From positions 13,495,161 to 13,559,160 of the forward strand of contig CM070517.1 in NCBI GenBank assembly GCA_036346375.1: 64,000 bases of DNA, read 5' to 3'. Below, in pieces: positions 1 to 12,085 of the stretch (within the stretch, counting starts at the first letter, position 1; each line of letters opens with the position of its first letter). A program made the translations under genes and the position numbers. Below the pieces are notes generated by a model. It had not been told where the DNA came from, made no database searches, and was given only the letters and a program-made list of their open reading frames with translations. The stretch is from Guadua angustifolia (taxonomy: Eukaryota; Streptophyta; Magnoliopsida; Poales; Poaceae).

Positions 1-1979
1 GTCTTTGTTATGTCATATTGTCAAGTGGTTTATCCTTTGTTGGAGTTTTGTAGCACGGTAATCAACAATCCGACATGCATGAACTAGTAATGGTGTGCGA
101 ATTCAAAAAGCAGATAATGTGCACTCTGGATTTAAATGAAATATAATTGAGATTATTCTGTCCATGACTCCAAAGTTCAACAAAGCAATCACTACTTGTG
201 TCGTTACTTTGTATATGTGGATGGTTGATAATAAAGAAACAAAAATGGACCAGCTTGGATGCCGAGAAGATAAAACATTTTGACATTTCACAAAGTAACA
301 TTTTTATATTGAAGAAAACGACAAACAATAGTTCAGATTTAAAGATACTTATCTAGTAATTGTCATCCACCAAATAATTCGATATTTTAGACATGTCATA
401 ATTTTACACTTACAAGTTCGGTGAGAGCGAGAGGCGGATGTATAGTTTTTGGAAGTTATAGAATACTAGACCATCATTGACTTCAATTCAGCTAGTTCTG
501 AGAAGAAAATGGCAAGTAGAATTAGAATAGCATGCAAAGAAACAAAGGATTTGTAAATAGAAGTTTCTTGAATCACAGGGGAAAAAGGAACATGGATCGT
601 CAAGTGATATTATCTTATGGTATAGCGAAACATATTGCCTAAAACAATGAATATATTTTCAGTTTTGTATGGTCCTAAGAGAATATCGATTGTTCTGTGA
701 AATATTCGTATACAGTTTGGTAATGCAATATTTCAATTAGCGAAGAACCAAGTTGCACCATAATAATTAATGTAGTTAGAACTAACGGACACTTGGTCAG
801 CAGACCGTGGGCCATTGAAATAGGACAGACTTGATGAATCCATGTGAAATGCAGCACCAACCAAGTGGTCCTATTTGCAATTGACTTTCGGAAAAAAACA
901 AGACAAAATAATTGACCAAATCGACAAGCATTACTCGATCTAATCGAACTTGCGCCAAGGGCCAACCAAGAGAAGGATTTCTCACAATTTTATCTACAAT
1001 TTACATTTGATTTCAAGGAAATCAAAGAGAAGTTACAAACTTACAATAGCTTCTTCCATAGGCTCAAAAGGCAGTAGTAGGAAGGTAGCTTATGAAACAG
1101 TTCTTACTTAAACCAGGCAAGGAAGAGAACAGAAAGAATCCATCTTTACCGAAAAACAAAGATGGCGAGACTTCACTAGATAGATCAGATGAACAATTAG
1201 CTCGCGCGCACACTATTTATCCACTGGGTCTACTGTACAACCACAAGTCTTCCACTGATTTTTCTTCCACTGATTCACTTAAACCAGGCAATGAATGAGC
1301 AAATAATGTTTCTAGTAGAAACTGTAAGCTGTGATTGGTTATTTCTAGTTTAAACTCACATGAGCTCTTGAAAGAACACAAGTAGCAATCTTGGGACATA
1401 AAAATTAACCACTGTTGAAATTTCAACCGCTATTGAAACTGCCTAGTGTGCTAGATTAAACTCATATTCAGATACAACAACTCAAATCAACTAGTGAGTC
1501 AACTAGAACCAACCATACACAATCACAGAACAAGTATATCACGTAATGCAAAAGAAGCTGTGAATGAGGTCATCATAAAGACACGCAAATAAATTTCAAT
1601 CGACTCGGTTTAGTCCGGATGATTCAATGATCAAGCATTCCATGATAAACATTCAATGAATACATTAATTGAACAATCCTCATATATCTCATCTTGAAAT
1701 TGTTATGAAACCCTGTGATGAATGGAAGGAGAACAACTTTCCATATTTTACCTAGTCCAGAGATAGAGTAGGCGGTTGTGTGTCTCTTTTGTCGTGGTAC
1801 GAGTTCTTGGAGGCACGGTGTGTGAAGTTTCTTGAGGTTTCTCTCCGCAATCCGACTTTGTGAGCAAGGGTCCCGACACACGGCTCGTCGGCGAGCACCC
1901 TAGTAGCTCTCGGCGACACCTACCACTTTTCATGCACCTCCTCCCTCCAGCTACAAGCGCACGCACGCACAACACCTAG
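1..1979. other. Unassigned AT-rich sequence, probably CACTA interior
   Basis: I see no recognisable gene here. Short open frames occur on both strands but none shows a known domain or convincing splice structure. The stretch adjoins the GC-rich and subterminal part of the CACTA element that ends at 2973, so it is probably that element's interior. The opposite terminal repeat is not in the window, so its extent to the left is unknown. Confidence 0.4.
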
Positions 1980-2460
1980 AGCCGTCAGACCAACCAGACC
2001 CAACACAACAAAACAAGAGAATCGCTTAAGAAATCTTGAGACACAGGCGACGGCGATGGGCTGGTTGAGTTCGCGAGTGGATGTAGGAGCTGTCGTGGGG
2101 GGCGCGGCGGGCCGGAGAGGCAGCGTCTTGAGGCGGAGGCGGGCAGCGTGGGTGGCAATGAGGGTGGGAGCCAGTCGGGGGCGGCGTGGTGAAGCGCGGC
2201 GGTAGGCGTGGGCGGGAGGCAAGACGGCGGGGGGGGGGGCGCGGGGCGGCGTGGGGCATCGGCGTGGAGGCAAGAGGCGGCAAGTGATCGGGATCGTGGG
2301 GCGGGGCGTGCGGGCGGGCGAGGCAAAGTCGGCGGCAGGCGGCGGGCGGGGTGGGGGGCGGCGTGGAGGATTTAGGGATTTGGGAGCGCGGGGGGGGGGG
2401 GCAGCGTGAGCCGTGAGGGGAATTATAAGGCGCGCGTGGGATCTGGGGTTTTTGGGGATT
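1980..2460 (-). other. GC-rich low-complexity segment of a CACTA element
   Basis: Strongly GC-rich, with homopolymer G runs on the plus strand near 2230 and 2390. The minus strand reads as a 189-residue frame dominated by Pro, Ala and Arg, which is what skewed GC composition gives in any frame. It lies just inside the subterminal repeats of the CACTA end, where a promoter or first exon of the element's gene would be expected. I would not call a protein from it. Confidence 0.4.
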
Positions 2461-2529
2461 AGGATGAAAAAACCTAGCGCGCCTTTCATCGATCTAGCTC
2501 CCGCCGAATTTTGCCTTCTCTCTTCTGAT

Positions 2530-2973
2530 CATATTTGCCGACACATAATCAGTCATAATATATTTACCGACAAACCATTTGACCCTAAACCATAGTATTT
2601 ACCGACACATAATTAGTCCTTAACACATATATAATTGCCGACAGACAATTGGACCCTGAAATATGTATTACCGACAGATAGTCTGTTGCTTCAATTTGCC
2701 GACAGATAGTTTGTTGGTGGTCACGTATTATTTCCGATCGTCGTCTGACGGTAATATTGGGGCATGGGTAGTGTAACTGTCGGCAAAACTTAGATCTTTG
2801 CCGACACATAAACTGTCGGCAAAGATATTATCTGTCGGCAAAGCCTAAGCCGATCGCTTCTCTGCATTTGTTTATGTACTGTCGGCTAAACCTTTGCCAA
2901 CAGTTTTTGTGTCGGGGAAGGTGTCTTTTGCCGACTGTAGCATGTGTTGGCAAAAGTGTGCCATGGTGTAGTG
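2530..2973 (-). mobile_element. CACTA transposon end: terminal and subterminal repeats
   Basis: Read on the minus strand the element starts at 2973 with CACTACACCATGGCACAC, a CACTA-type terminal inverted repeat. Inward to about 2530 lie many copies of a TTGCCGACA/TGTCGGCAA motif in both orientations, the usual subterminal transposase-binding pattern of En/Spm-like elements. The three bases outside the end are TGA, the candidate target duplication. The partner end is not in this window. Confidence 0.85.
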
Positions 2974-3216
2974 TGAGGGGTTACCTACGTCTTCATTCCG
3001 CTGTAGTTCAATTTGTTGTTCAGCCTTATGAGGCCTTGTTAAGTAAGTTGACCATAAGGTCGTACAACTGGTAATATTTGATATTTTATGTCTTTTATCT
3101 ATTTACGTTGTGTATGATTGTGGTATTCACTAATGTTGAGCCTGTGTGCACTAACGTGATCCTGGACTAGTGCGGTATACACAGAGGGTCCGGATTTGCA
3201 TATTCGGGTCCCGACA
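2974..3216 (+). mobile_element. 3' tail of an LTR (family B)
   Basis: The last ~75 bases match the end of the LTR at 31460-31535: both contain CTAACGTGAT, CTGGACTAGTG, GTATACACAGAGGG and end in GTCCCGACA. The left side is cut by the CACTA end at 2973, and the right side abuts a family A LTR that has itself lost its first ~0.6 kb. This is therefore a remnant caught between two other insertions. Confidence 0.65.
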
Positions 3217-5919
3217 TTCCTCCTCCTTCCTCTCCCTTCTTGTGGTAAGTGGGGGTGGGGGTCTAGCTTATGGATGAATTGTTGTAGCTATGGTGTTTGA
3301 TGAAATGCCTAGCTAGGTTTTCATGAAAATGAAGTGATTTTTTGCTTGTGTAGTGGCTCTTGTTTGGGCCGATTCGAGTCGGTGGTCTGATTGATATTAA
3401 TCTAGTAATGATTTCTAGCTATTATACAAAGAAATGATCGCCTCTATTTGCTATCCATGCTTTACCTGTTTGTGATCTTTATAGTGTAAGTAGTGATGTC
3501 GAATTTGCTTAGTTGTGCTGCAAATATCTTATGCAGACATTTCACGTATTGGTACTCGATAGAACTTATTTGTAACTTCTGTTTGTATTGACTATACTTG
3601 GCTCATGATGCTTATTTCCTACCTGTAGGGTTTGTGTGCTTATGCTTGCTGGCATGCTACTGTATTTATCAAACTGATCGATTTGTCACTAGATAACTCT
3701 CCTAAGATTTTCTTTAAATGATAAGATAGAAAGTGTGAGTTTTTCATATTTGTGGATGTTGAAGGCAGCACTTATGCAATTCAGTATAAATTTGCAAATT
3801 AGTATAAATTAACATAGTCTTTGATCAGAAAGGATAGCTGTAACTTGCAAGGAGTGTTTGGATGCTTTGGGAATTTTGGGACTAAGGATTCGAATATAAA
3901 CCCTCCCTATCCAAATAGACCTAAGTTGTAACATTTATACTGAAATTATTTGTCATGAGATCATTGAAGTATGCATGTGGTCACATGTGAGCATAATTGA
4001 GATTGACGGAGTAGTTTGAATCCTTGTTTTGCTATATGCTAACATGGGTTTTAGTCATTAACTTTATTTCCGTTAAACCATGGACAGCAAGAAATGAATC
4101 TATTAAATTCAAATCGTTATGGGCATCATCCAGTTGGCAATGTACCGCAGGTATATTGCTTGATTTAAGATGTCACATGTCGCTATTGGCTATACATTCT
4201 AATTTGGCTTCTACTTCATTTGATGATTGATTTTTGCATGTAGTGGTCTAAATTTTAGCTTTAAGTTGGCAGCATAAGGTTCTTAGGTTTTATTATACTA
4301 CACCGACTTGCTATTACCATTTAACTTGCTGCTGTAAATTCAATGCTTAATTCGGATTTGTATCGAGTGTTTTAAGCGAAGTTGAAATGAGTTCTCTCGA
4401 ATGCGAGTAATTGCCAGTGATTGCTGTTTTCAGGTAGTGGGTCTTCGGGGGTTACCTAGACCACGCATCACTCCGTCTTCAATAAAAGGCAAGTGCATCC
4501 CCTAGAGCGTTATTATAGTGTTAAATGCTTTGCTTGCGATAAGATTATGGAAATTCTAATAGTTTGGTTATGTTTAACAGCATATCTATAAGTTGTTCTT
4601 AGTATGATGATGAGGATGGATGAGTGTTAGCAATTGGAAAGTAAGTAACCAATTTCAGTTATTTCAATGCCTTACGAAGTGTACAAAGGAGTATGGTTTT
4701 GTTGATGCGAATGATAAAGTGAGTAAATGACAATTTGCATGTTTATATTCATGTTTGTGTCGTGTTTATAACCATGTCATTTGCATTTGCGCATTCATTA
4801 TAGAACAGGCGACCCATGTTGATGTGGGCCTCTGTACTCACACGTAGTGAGTACAAAAGTCCTACCTCGTAGTCCTATCTACGGATGGGAGCGAGTCAGT
4901 AAGAGTAGGCCCTGCCACGGGATGGTTGTGAATGAGAGGGTGCACGTCGACGGGTGTGCACTCACCTATACCGGTATAGGCTTAAAAGTTGCATTTTGAG
5001 CATGAACGCATAAAAGCATTGCACTTCATTGTGTGTTGCAATTAATAATGTTGATTGATGAGAATGGAAAGAACAGGTTGAGGAGTGAGTCGTGGCTTAT
5101 CCAGAAATGATTACTGAGGCTTGAGTAAGGTTTAGTTATGTTTCCGAGTCGGACGTGGTAAGTGGGGTTAATTACTGCTTTGTTTACTGGATGGTTTCAA
5201 GTAAGTAATGGTTATATCAAATAATGAAGTAATTGTGTTCTTCCGTTTTGAATTTATAGGAATTCAAACTGCTTCCTTTATTTATGGATGTTAATTAAAG
5301 GAACTGTTACTTTATGTCTTAAAGTAGTTGTATTCTAGTCGAATGCATTACTTTTCATACTTGATTGCACTTTGCTGAGTCTTGGACTCACGCTTGTTGT
5401 TCTCTTGTTTTAGGTACTTTGAAGCTGGCTCGTCGGGTTGGGAGTAGTAACACGTGCACAACTTCGGTCTCCAACAATTTAATTAAAAAATCCGTTAAGT
5501 CTGGATGTAATTAATGTGGTTGTAATGTATGGTTCATCGTGGTGAAAATTATTATTTTCTATTGGATGTGATTGATTAACTAAGGACCTACTAGAATGAT
5601 ATCATAACTGCAAATATTTTCTGTCTGCATAGTGGATGTCCTACTTTCTAGAGAGGTCATGCCAAAATTTTGTAAATTTCAGTGACTTAGTTTTATACTG
5701 GTTTAGAGAGTTTCGAGGTCGGTTTCAATCTTTTAGTAGAGGTAAAAGGTTTAGTGACTCGCTTGTTGAGTTATTAGTTCAATTGGACTTCTTTGTCAAG
5801 TTTTTTATTTCTTAGGTCTTGTTGGGGACACTCTGGACCAGTATGGTTCCGGAGTGTTGTAAGCGTCATTTAGGGTCTTTTGGTAGCATTCGCGGTGCGT
5901 TTGGCGCCGAGGTGTTACA
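3217..5919 (+). repeat. Truncated 5' LTR of the family A element
   Basis: It aligns by eye along its whole length with 9390-12085 of the 3' LTR, with scattered substitutions and small indels. It ends in GGTGTTACA directly before the primer-binding site. The TG start and the GC-rich part seen at 8812-9390 are missing. It begins instead at a CT-rich junction right after the CCCGACA end of a family B LTR. Confidence 0.85.
4808..4980 (+). promoter_or_regulatory. Conserved multi-hairpin block in the family A 5' LTR
   Basis: This stretch is a run of inverted repeats. GTACTCAC and GTGAGTAC flank ACGTA at 4834-4854, CGTAG pairs with CTACG, GTGCAC pairs with GTGCAC, and CCTATACCGGTATAGG is a 16-bp perfect palindrome at 4965-4980. 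The same block recurs in five other family A LTR copies, with compensated changes. Its function is unknown: structured RNA, protein-binding palindromes or a packaging/dimerisation signal are all possible. Confidence 0.6.
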
Positions 5920-5920
5920 G

Positions 5921-5936
5921 TTGGTATCAGAGCAGG
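5921..5936 (+). promoter_or_regulatory. Primer-binding site (initiator tRNA-Met)
   Basis: TTGGTATCAGAGCAGG lies one base after the LTR end. TGGTATCAGAGC is the standard complement of the 3' end of plant initiator tRNA-Met used to prime minus-strand DNA synthesis in many plant LTR retrotransposons. Confidence 0.92.
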
Positions 5937-7375
5937 CTTTAGGTCCGTGGTATGTGAATTTAGTACTTTACTCTAGAGTAAACTAAAATTTTGCTGTGTG
6001 AAATTAGAAACATGGCATAGGTTTCTACTCCTTTAAAAATTTGGCCTTTGGGCTATAACCTTAAAATCTGGAATAGCGTGGTTCATTAATTTAAAATTTG
6101 ACACACTCTGATGCACAGTAGGATAGGTATGGGTACATTGCATTGCGCCTAAATGTTGAGTGCTAAATTTATTGTTGCATATTGCTTTGACTATGAAGGG
6201 ACTGTTGGAATCAGTACGCTTATGTTCATGTTATTGGTTAATCCGAAAGGTTTCGACCTTGTTCATTTGGCCGAGTTGTGGGTTTTGCTTGTGGGTGTGT
6301 CTGGTTGGTGCCACCCCTTGCTGTTTGGGGAACCTCTCGTTCTTGAGTCGTCGTTTTCGTGGAGTAGTTTAGAGCGTAAGGAGGGAAGGTTGGTTCCTTT
6401 TGCCTTCGATGTTTGGATTTAAAGAGAAAAGCTTAGTGATGAACCCCTTTGGATTGCTTTTACTATTGTGTTTGGTTTCGTTGGATTCTTTGGTTTTTGT
6501 TGGTTTTCGTGGGTTGCCTTGTAGAGAAACTATTGTAGTTGTTGTTCTCTCTATCTAAGGAACTTATTGAAGTTTCTTGGTGCAAAACTTAAATTGTGTG
6601 GATCTTCGGTGTCAAGGTTTTATCGAGAAGGACTTGGTTGATTATTTGGTTTTTCCCATGCATCTCTTTTCCTTCCTAGAAGTTGTAAAGATTGAGATTT
6701 GTTTGAGGAGTTGTTTCCCGTCGAAGTTTGGGAATTCGAGAGTCGAATTCTCTTATGATTTATGATTATATTTTTCTGGAAAGAGAGATGGTTATTGTTG
6801 TTGCTCATGCTTAAGAATCGTGGTTTTTCTTTAAAAGTTGGGTGCGTGACTCACAAGGATGTTCAAGGCGTTAAGTGTATTATGAGTAGTTGAGCTTTCA
6901 GATAAGGAGGGTTACTGATTCTATTGAAAAGAATTGATTGGTTATTTACAGACAACCAAATTTATTGTATGGTATAGGATGATTAACTGGAATGGTAGGT
7001 GATTCTAAAGTGAAAGGTTGATTAGAGTTTTTACAATGGTTGTGAGTCATGGAATTGAATGGAAATTCAAGATTTGTGTTCCGGTAAGTCTAGTATTGAT
7101 CATGATTGAGAGGGTCTAGAGTCTTCTGTGGATGAATTTATTATAGCCAGGTGTTGATGTAAAGTACCGAAGCATATTGGCGTAAAGGCATGAGAGTTGT
7201 TGATTTATGTTGCTTATGAGTCAATTAAATGGTGGATCGACAAAATGGTTTAATCGATGTGAAATTAAAGAATGAGTATATAGAAGGGTTGTATGAATGA
7301 TGGGGTTTTTGGTCTTGGGAAGATGTCTATCTGGGAGTTTATCTATGGAATATGTCTAGTGGAGATCTTATCGAG

Positions 7376-7415
<40 letters not shown>

Positions 7416-8798
7416 CATATATATTTGGTTGAATGAACCGGGGATATTAAGCTATGGACTTTGGAGTTGTACGAAAGGTGTTTGTTGATTAAGCCGAAGA
7501 AAAACGTTGGAAAGATGTGTTTAACCTGGGATTGGACGATTGTATAAATAACGGTTCGTCATGGTTAGTAAACCAAAGTAAAGGATGGCACGCGTCTTGT
7601 GTTAAATCAACTGATAAGTTATTTGTGCTAAAGAAGTGAGAACGTGGTTCTCCTTGTTGGTTGTCATGAGATAGATTTGGTTCGGGTTTGATGATACTAT
7701 GACTAGTGGTGGTTATATAACTAATAGAAAGTAATTAAAGAAAGATTGGGTTTTGTAACTCTATGTTGACGAGAGCCGGACTTGATTAGAGTTGTGTGTG
7801 ATGTGTTGGTGAGTATTTCAAAGTGTGAATCTGGTGAATGGTTCGTAAGTGATTCTGTTGGTGAAGTGGTTTTGACGGGAACGAGTTTCCTTTTCTCTTG
7901 AGGAAGAATGTGATGGTTATGGGTGCAGATGCTTAATTTGAGAATCGGTTTCCTCTACCAAACGCTGGTTTGGTTTAATGCGAGAGATTTTGCTTTGTTT
8001 AAAGCAAGCTGAGTTGTTTCTTGGTTTTGTGAGAGTCGTCGTTTGTTGTGGGGTTTCTCTTTTAAATTGGAGTTCTCCCCGAGGTGAATTTTATTGCATT
8101 GATTTGAGAATGTTAAAGGCGAATTATATGATGAAAGAGAATCGGGTTTTCCTTTGCGATTCGGTTGGAAAAGAAAATGAGCGATGAATGGATTCTACCA
8201 GGTTTCTCTCCAAGGTAAATTTTAGCGTTTTTGGTTCAAGATGAGGTGGGTGGTTTATTTGGTTTAAGGAGAATTGTATTTCTTTTGCATTTTAGCCGGA
8301 GTTAAAGAATGTGAATGCTTATGGTATAGTGATGAGTATAATAATGAGAATTGAGTTTTCTTTGGTCATCGGGATTGCAGTGCAAAAGTTCAATGCAGTG
8401 TTTCTCTTGAAAGTTGAGTTGTCCTTGGTGTGCATTTTATCACATTATTTGAAGAGGATGAAAGTGGTTAGTTTGTTAAAGAGAATCGAGGGATTTTGGG
8501 TGGATAATAATTGATGATTTTACTTTTCTCAGATAATGTTACAGAATGAGCATTTTCCTTGGCGATGGCTCGTTGGGATTTTGACCTATTGCTTGACTTT
8601 GGTGGGTTCTTGCGTGAGAAGCGCTTAATTGAGCTAAGCCAAATCGTTTTGTTAATCGTTGGATTTGAGGTGTTTTGGTTTATCGTTTGTAGCCGTTGGA
8701 GTTTTGCGTGGGTGTTTTGGGTTGGAAAAGAAGTTTAAGACCTTTGTGTCTTTGATTTGCTGAGTTGGCATTCTTCGAATTCGGGGTCGAATTCCTTT
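5937..8798 (+). other. Non-coding interior of the family A element
   Basis: No protease, reverse transcriptase, RNase H, integrase or CCHC motif is visible in any frame, and stops are frequent. It is AT-rich and G/T-biased on the plus strand, with an (AT)n run near 7378. It is either an old interior degraded beyond recognition or, more likely for this class, a sequence kept for packaging rather than coding. Confidence 0.7.
7378..7425. repeat. (AT)n microsatellite
   Basis: An uninterrupted AT dinucleotide run followed by a few ATAC units, inside the family A interior. Confidence 0.9.
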
Positions 8799-8811
8799 AA
8801 GGGGGGGAGAG
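8799..8811 (+). promoter_or_regulatory. Polypurine tract
   Basis: AAGGGGGGGAGAG sits immediately before the TG that opens the 3' LTR, the position and composition expected of the plus-strand priming site. Confidence 0.88.
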
Positions 8812-11800
8812 TGTAATACTACAAAGCCTCACTCCAAATTTTTGACCTTCCGCCGGGAGTGTTTTGGTCGTTCGGCAGGTATTCTCAGGGATGGTTGGCC
8901 CATTTAGGGGAGTTAGGGTTGAAAATAGGCTTGTGTGGGAGGGGTTTTGTTGGAATTTCCCCTCCCTACCTACCCCTCTCTCTCTATTTCCTGTGTGTGG
9001 CTGAAAAATCATTGGGAGGGCTGTCTTTTTTCCCCCATCTTGGCCGACTTCTTCTCCTCCTCTTCTCTAGTTGCTGGTTCCCAGTCGGTGCCTCCAGCTC
9101 CAGTCCCAGCCGACACCATCCCTGCCGTCTCCAGGTTGAGCTCCTCCCTGCCCCTGCCGAATCCAGCCCGAGCTCCTCTCCCTGCGCCTCCTCTTCTCCA
9201 TCCCGAGCTCTTCTCCCTGGGCCTCCTCTCCTCAACTCGAGCTGCCTCCCTGCCCCTATTGAATCTAGCCCGAGCTGCCTCCCCCTGCCCTCCTGGCTCG
9301 GCGCCTCCCCCTGCCCTTCCTTGCGATGGCAGACAGTGAGCAGCGGCTCTGCGGCAAAGAAGAATAGCAACAGGCAGCGGCAATGGCCAGCACTTCCTCT
9401 ACCTTCTTGTGGTAAGTGGAGGTGGGGGTCTAGCTTGTGGATGAATTGTTGTAGCTATGGTGTTTGATGAAATGCCTAGCTAGGTTATCATGAGAATGAA
9501 GTGATTTTTATGCTTGTGTAGTGGCTCTTGTTTGGGCCGATTCGAGTCGGTGGTCTGATTGATATTAATCTATTAATGATTTCTAGCTATTATACAAAGA
9601 AATGATCGCCTCTATTTGCTATGCATGCTTTACCTGTTTGTGATCTTTACAGTGTAAGCAGTGATGTCGAATTTTCTTAGTTGTGCTGCAAATATCTTAT
9701 GCAGACATTTCACGTATTGGTACTCGATAGAACTTATTTGTAACTTCTGTTTGTATTTACTATACTTGGCTCAGGATGCTTATTTCCTACCTGTAGTGTT
9801 TGTGTGCTTATGCTTGCTGGCATGCTACTGTATTTATCAAACTGATCGATTTGTCACTGGATAACTCTCCTGAGATTTGCTTTAAATGATAAGATAGAAA
9901 GTGTGAGTTTTTCATATTTGTGGATGTTGAAGGCAGCACTTATGCAATTCATTATAAATTTGCAATTCGGTATAAATTAACATAGTCTTCGGTTAGAAAG
10001 GATAGCTGTAACTTGCAGGGAGTGTTTGGATGCTTTGGGAATTTTGGGACTAAGGATTCGAATATAAATCCTCCCTATCCAAACAGACCTAAGTTTTAAC
10101 ATTTATACTGAAATTATTTGTCATGAGATCATTGAAGTATGCATGTGGTCACATGTGAGCATAATTGAGATTGACGGAGTAGTTTGAATCCTTGTTTTGC
10201 TGTATGCAAACATGGGTTTTAGTCTTTAACTTTATTTCCATTAAACCATGGACAGCAAGAACTGAATCTATTAAATTCAAATCGTTATGGGCATCATCTA
10301 GTTGGCAATGTACCGCAGGTATATTGCTTAATTTAAGATGTCGCATGTCGCTATTGGCTATACATTCCAAATTGGCTTCTACTTCATTTGATGATTGATT
10401 TTTGCATGTAGTTGTCTAAATCTTAGCTTTAAGTTGGCAGCAAAAGGTTCTTAGGTTTTATTATACTACACCGACTTGCTATTACCATTTAACTTACTGC
10501 TGTAAATTCAATGCTTAATTCGGATTTGTATCGAGTGTTTTAAGCGAAGTTGAAATGAGTTGTCTCGAATGTGAGTAATTGCCGGTGATTGCTGTTTTCA
10601 GGTAGTGGGTCTTCGGGGGTTACCTCGACCCCGCATCACTCCGTCTTCAATGAAAGGCAAGTGCATCCCCTAGAGCATTATTATAGTGTTAAATGCTTTG
10701 CTTGCGATAAGATTATGGAAATTCTAATAATTTGGTTATGTTTAATAGCATATCTATAAGTTGTTCTTAGTATGATGATGAGGATGGATGAGTGTTAGCA
10801 ATTGGAAAGTAAGTATCCAATTTCAGTTATTTCAATGCCTTACGAAGTGTACAAAGGAGTATGGTTTTGTTGATGCGAATGATAAAGTGAGTAAATGACA
10901 ATTTGCGTGTTTATATTCATGTTTGTGTCGTGTTTATAACCATGTCATTTGCATTTGCGCATTCATTACAGAAGAGGCGACCCATGTTGATGTGGGCCTC
11001 TGTACTCACACGTAGTGAGTACAAAAGTCCTACCTCGTAGTCCTATCTACGGATGGGAGCGAGTCAGTAAGAGTAGGCCCCGCCACGGGATGGTTGGGAA
11101 TGAGAGGGTGCGTCGACGGTGTGCACTCACCTATACCGGTATAGGCTTAAAAGTTGCATTTTGAGCATGAACGCATAAAAGCATTGCACTTCATTGTGTG
11201 TTGCAATTAATAATGTTGATTGATGAGATTGGAAAGAACAGGTTGAGGAGTGAGTCGTGGCTCATCCAGAAATGATTACTCAGGCTTGAGTAAGGTTTAG
11301 TTATGTTTTTGTGTCGGACGTGGTAAGTGGGGTTAATTACTGCTTTGTTTACTGGATGGTTTCAAGTAAGTAATGGTTATATCAAATAATGAAGTAATTG
11401 TGTTCTTCCGTTTTGGATTTATAGGAATTCAAACTGCTTCCTTTATTTATGGATGTTATTTAAAGGAACTGGTACTTTATGTCTTAAAGTAGTTGTATTC
11501 TAGTCGAATTCATTACTTTTCATACTTGATTGCACTTTGCTGAGTCTTGGACTCACGCTTGTTGTTTTCTTGTTTTAGGTATTTTGAAGCTAGCTCGTTG
11601 GGTTGGGAGTAGTAACACGTGCACAACTTCGGTCTCCAACAATTTAATTAACAAATTCGTTAAGTCTGGATGTAATTAATGTGGTTGTAATGTATGGTTC
11701 ATCATGGTGAAATTTATTATTTTCTGTTGGATGTGATTGATTAACTAAGGACCTGCTAGAATGATATCATAACTGCAAATGTTTTACATCTCACGAGTGG

Positions 11801-12085
11801 ATGCCCTACTTTCTAGAGAGGTCATGCCAAAATTTTGTAAATTTCGGTGACTTAGTTTTATCTTTGGTTTAGAGAGTTTCGAGGTCGGTTTCAATCTTTT
11901 AGTAGAGGTAAAAGGTTTAGTGACTCGCTCGTTGAGTTATTAGTTCAATTGGACTTCTTTGTCAAGTTTTTTATTTCTTAGGTCTTGTTGGGGACACTCT
12001 GGACCAATATGGTTCCGGAGTGTTGTAAGCGTCATTTAGGGTCTTTTGGTAGCATTCGCGGCGCGTTTGGCGCCGGGGTGTTACA
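8812..12085 (+). repeat. Complete 3' LTR of the family A element, 3274 bp
   Basis: It starts TGTAATACTACAAAGCC and ends GGTGTTACA, so it has TG...CA termini. It holds a CT/GC-rich segment (about 9030-9400) and then a long AT-rich part. At their boundary lies TCTTGTGGTAAGTGG, a good plant 5' splice-site consensus that recurs in other copies. The bases following the LTR (GCCGA) would be the target duplication, but the 5' partner is lost. Confidence 0.9.
10978..11145 (+). promoter_or_regulatory. Conserved multi-hairpin block in the family A 3' LTR
   Basis: Same run of inverted repeats as in the 5' LTR. The GTACTCAC/GTGAGTAC stem is at 11002-11022 and the 16-bp palindrome CCTATACCGGTATAGG at 11130-11145. 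The GTGCAC stem is damaged here by a short deletion near 11110. Confidence 0.6.

Larger units (their letters stand above)
3217..12085 (+). mobile_element. Non-autonomous LTR retrotransposon, family A (LARD-like)
   Basis: Two direct LTR copies (3217-5919 and 8812-12085) flank a 2.9-kb interior that begins with a primer-binding site complementary to initiator tRNA-Met and ends with a polypurine tract. The interior has no gag or pol motif in any frame, and its longest open frames are under 100 codons. Very long LTRs with a non-coding interior fit the class known as large retrotransposon derivatives, which must be mobilised by proteins from a related element. The 5' LTR lacks its first ~0.6 kb. 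The 3' LTR end abuts an inverted family A LTR, which was probably the insertion target. The missing left half of that target and the truncated 5' LTR imply a later deletion. Confidence 0.85.

Noticed and set aside
1920..2489. 189-residue minus-strand frame rich in Pro, Ala and Arg
   Set aside because: Long frames appear here in several phases at once, as GC-skewed low-complexity DNA always gives. There is no domain, and the segment lies inside a CACTA end.
8859..9467. 202-residue plus-strand frame with Pro/Ser repeats
   Set aside because: It lies within the LTR's CT-rich part; the same region in other LTR copies does not keep the frame. It is compositional.
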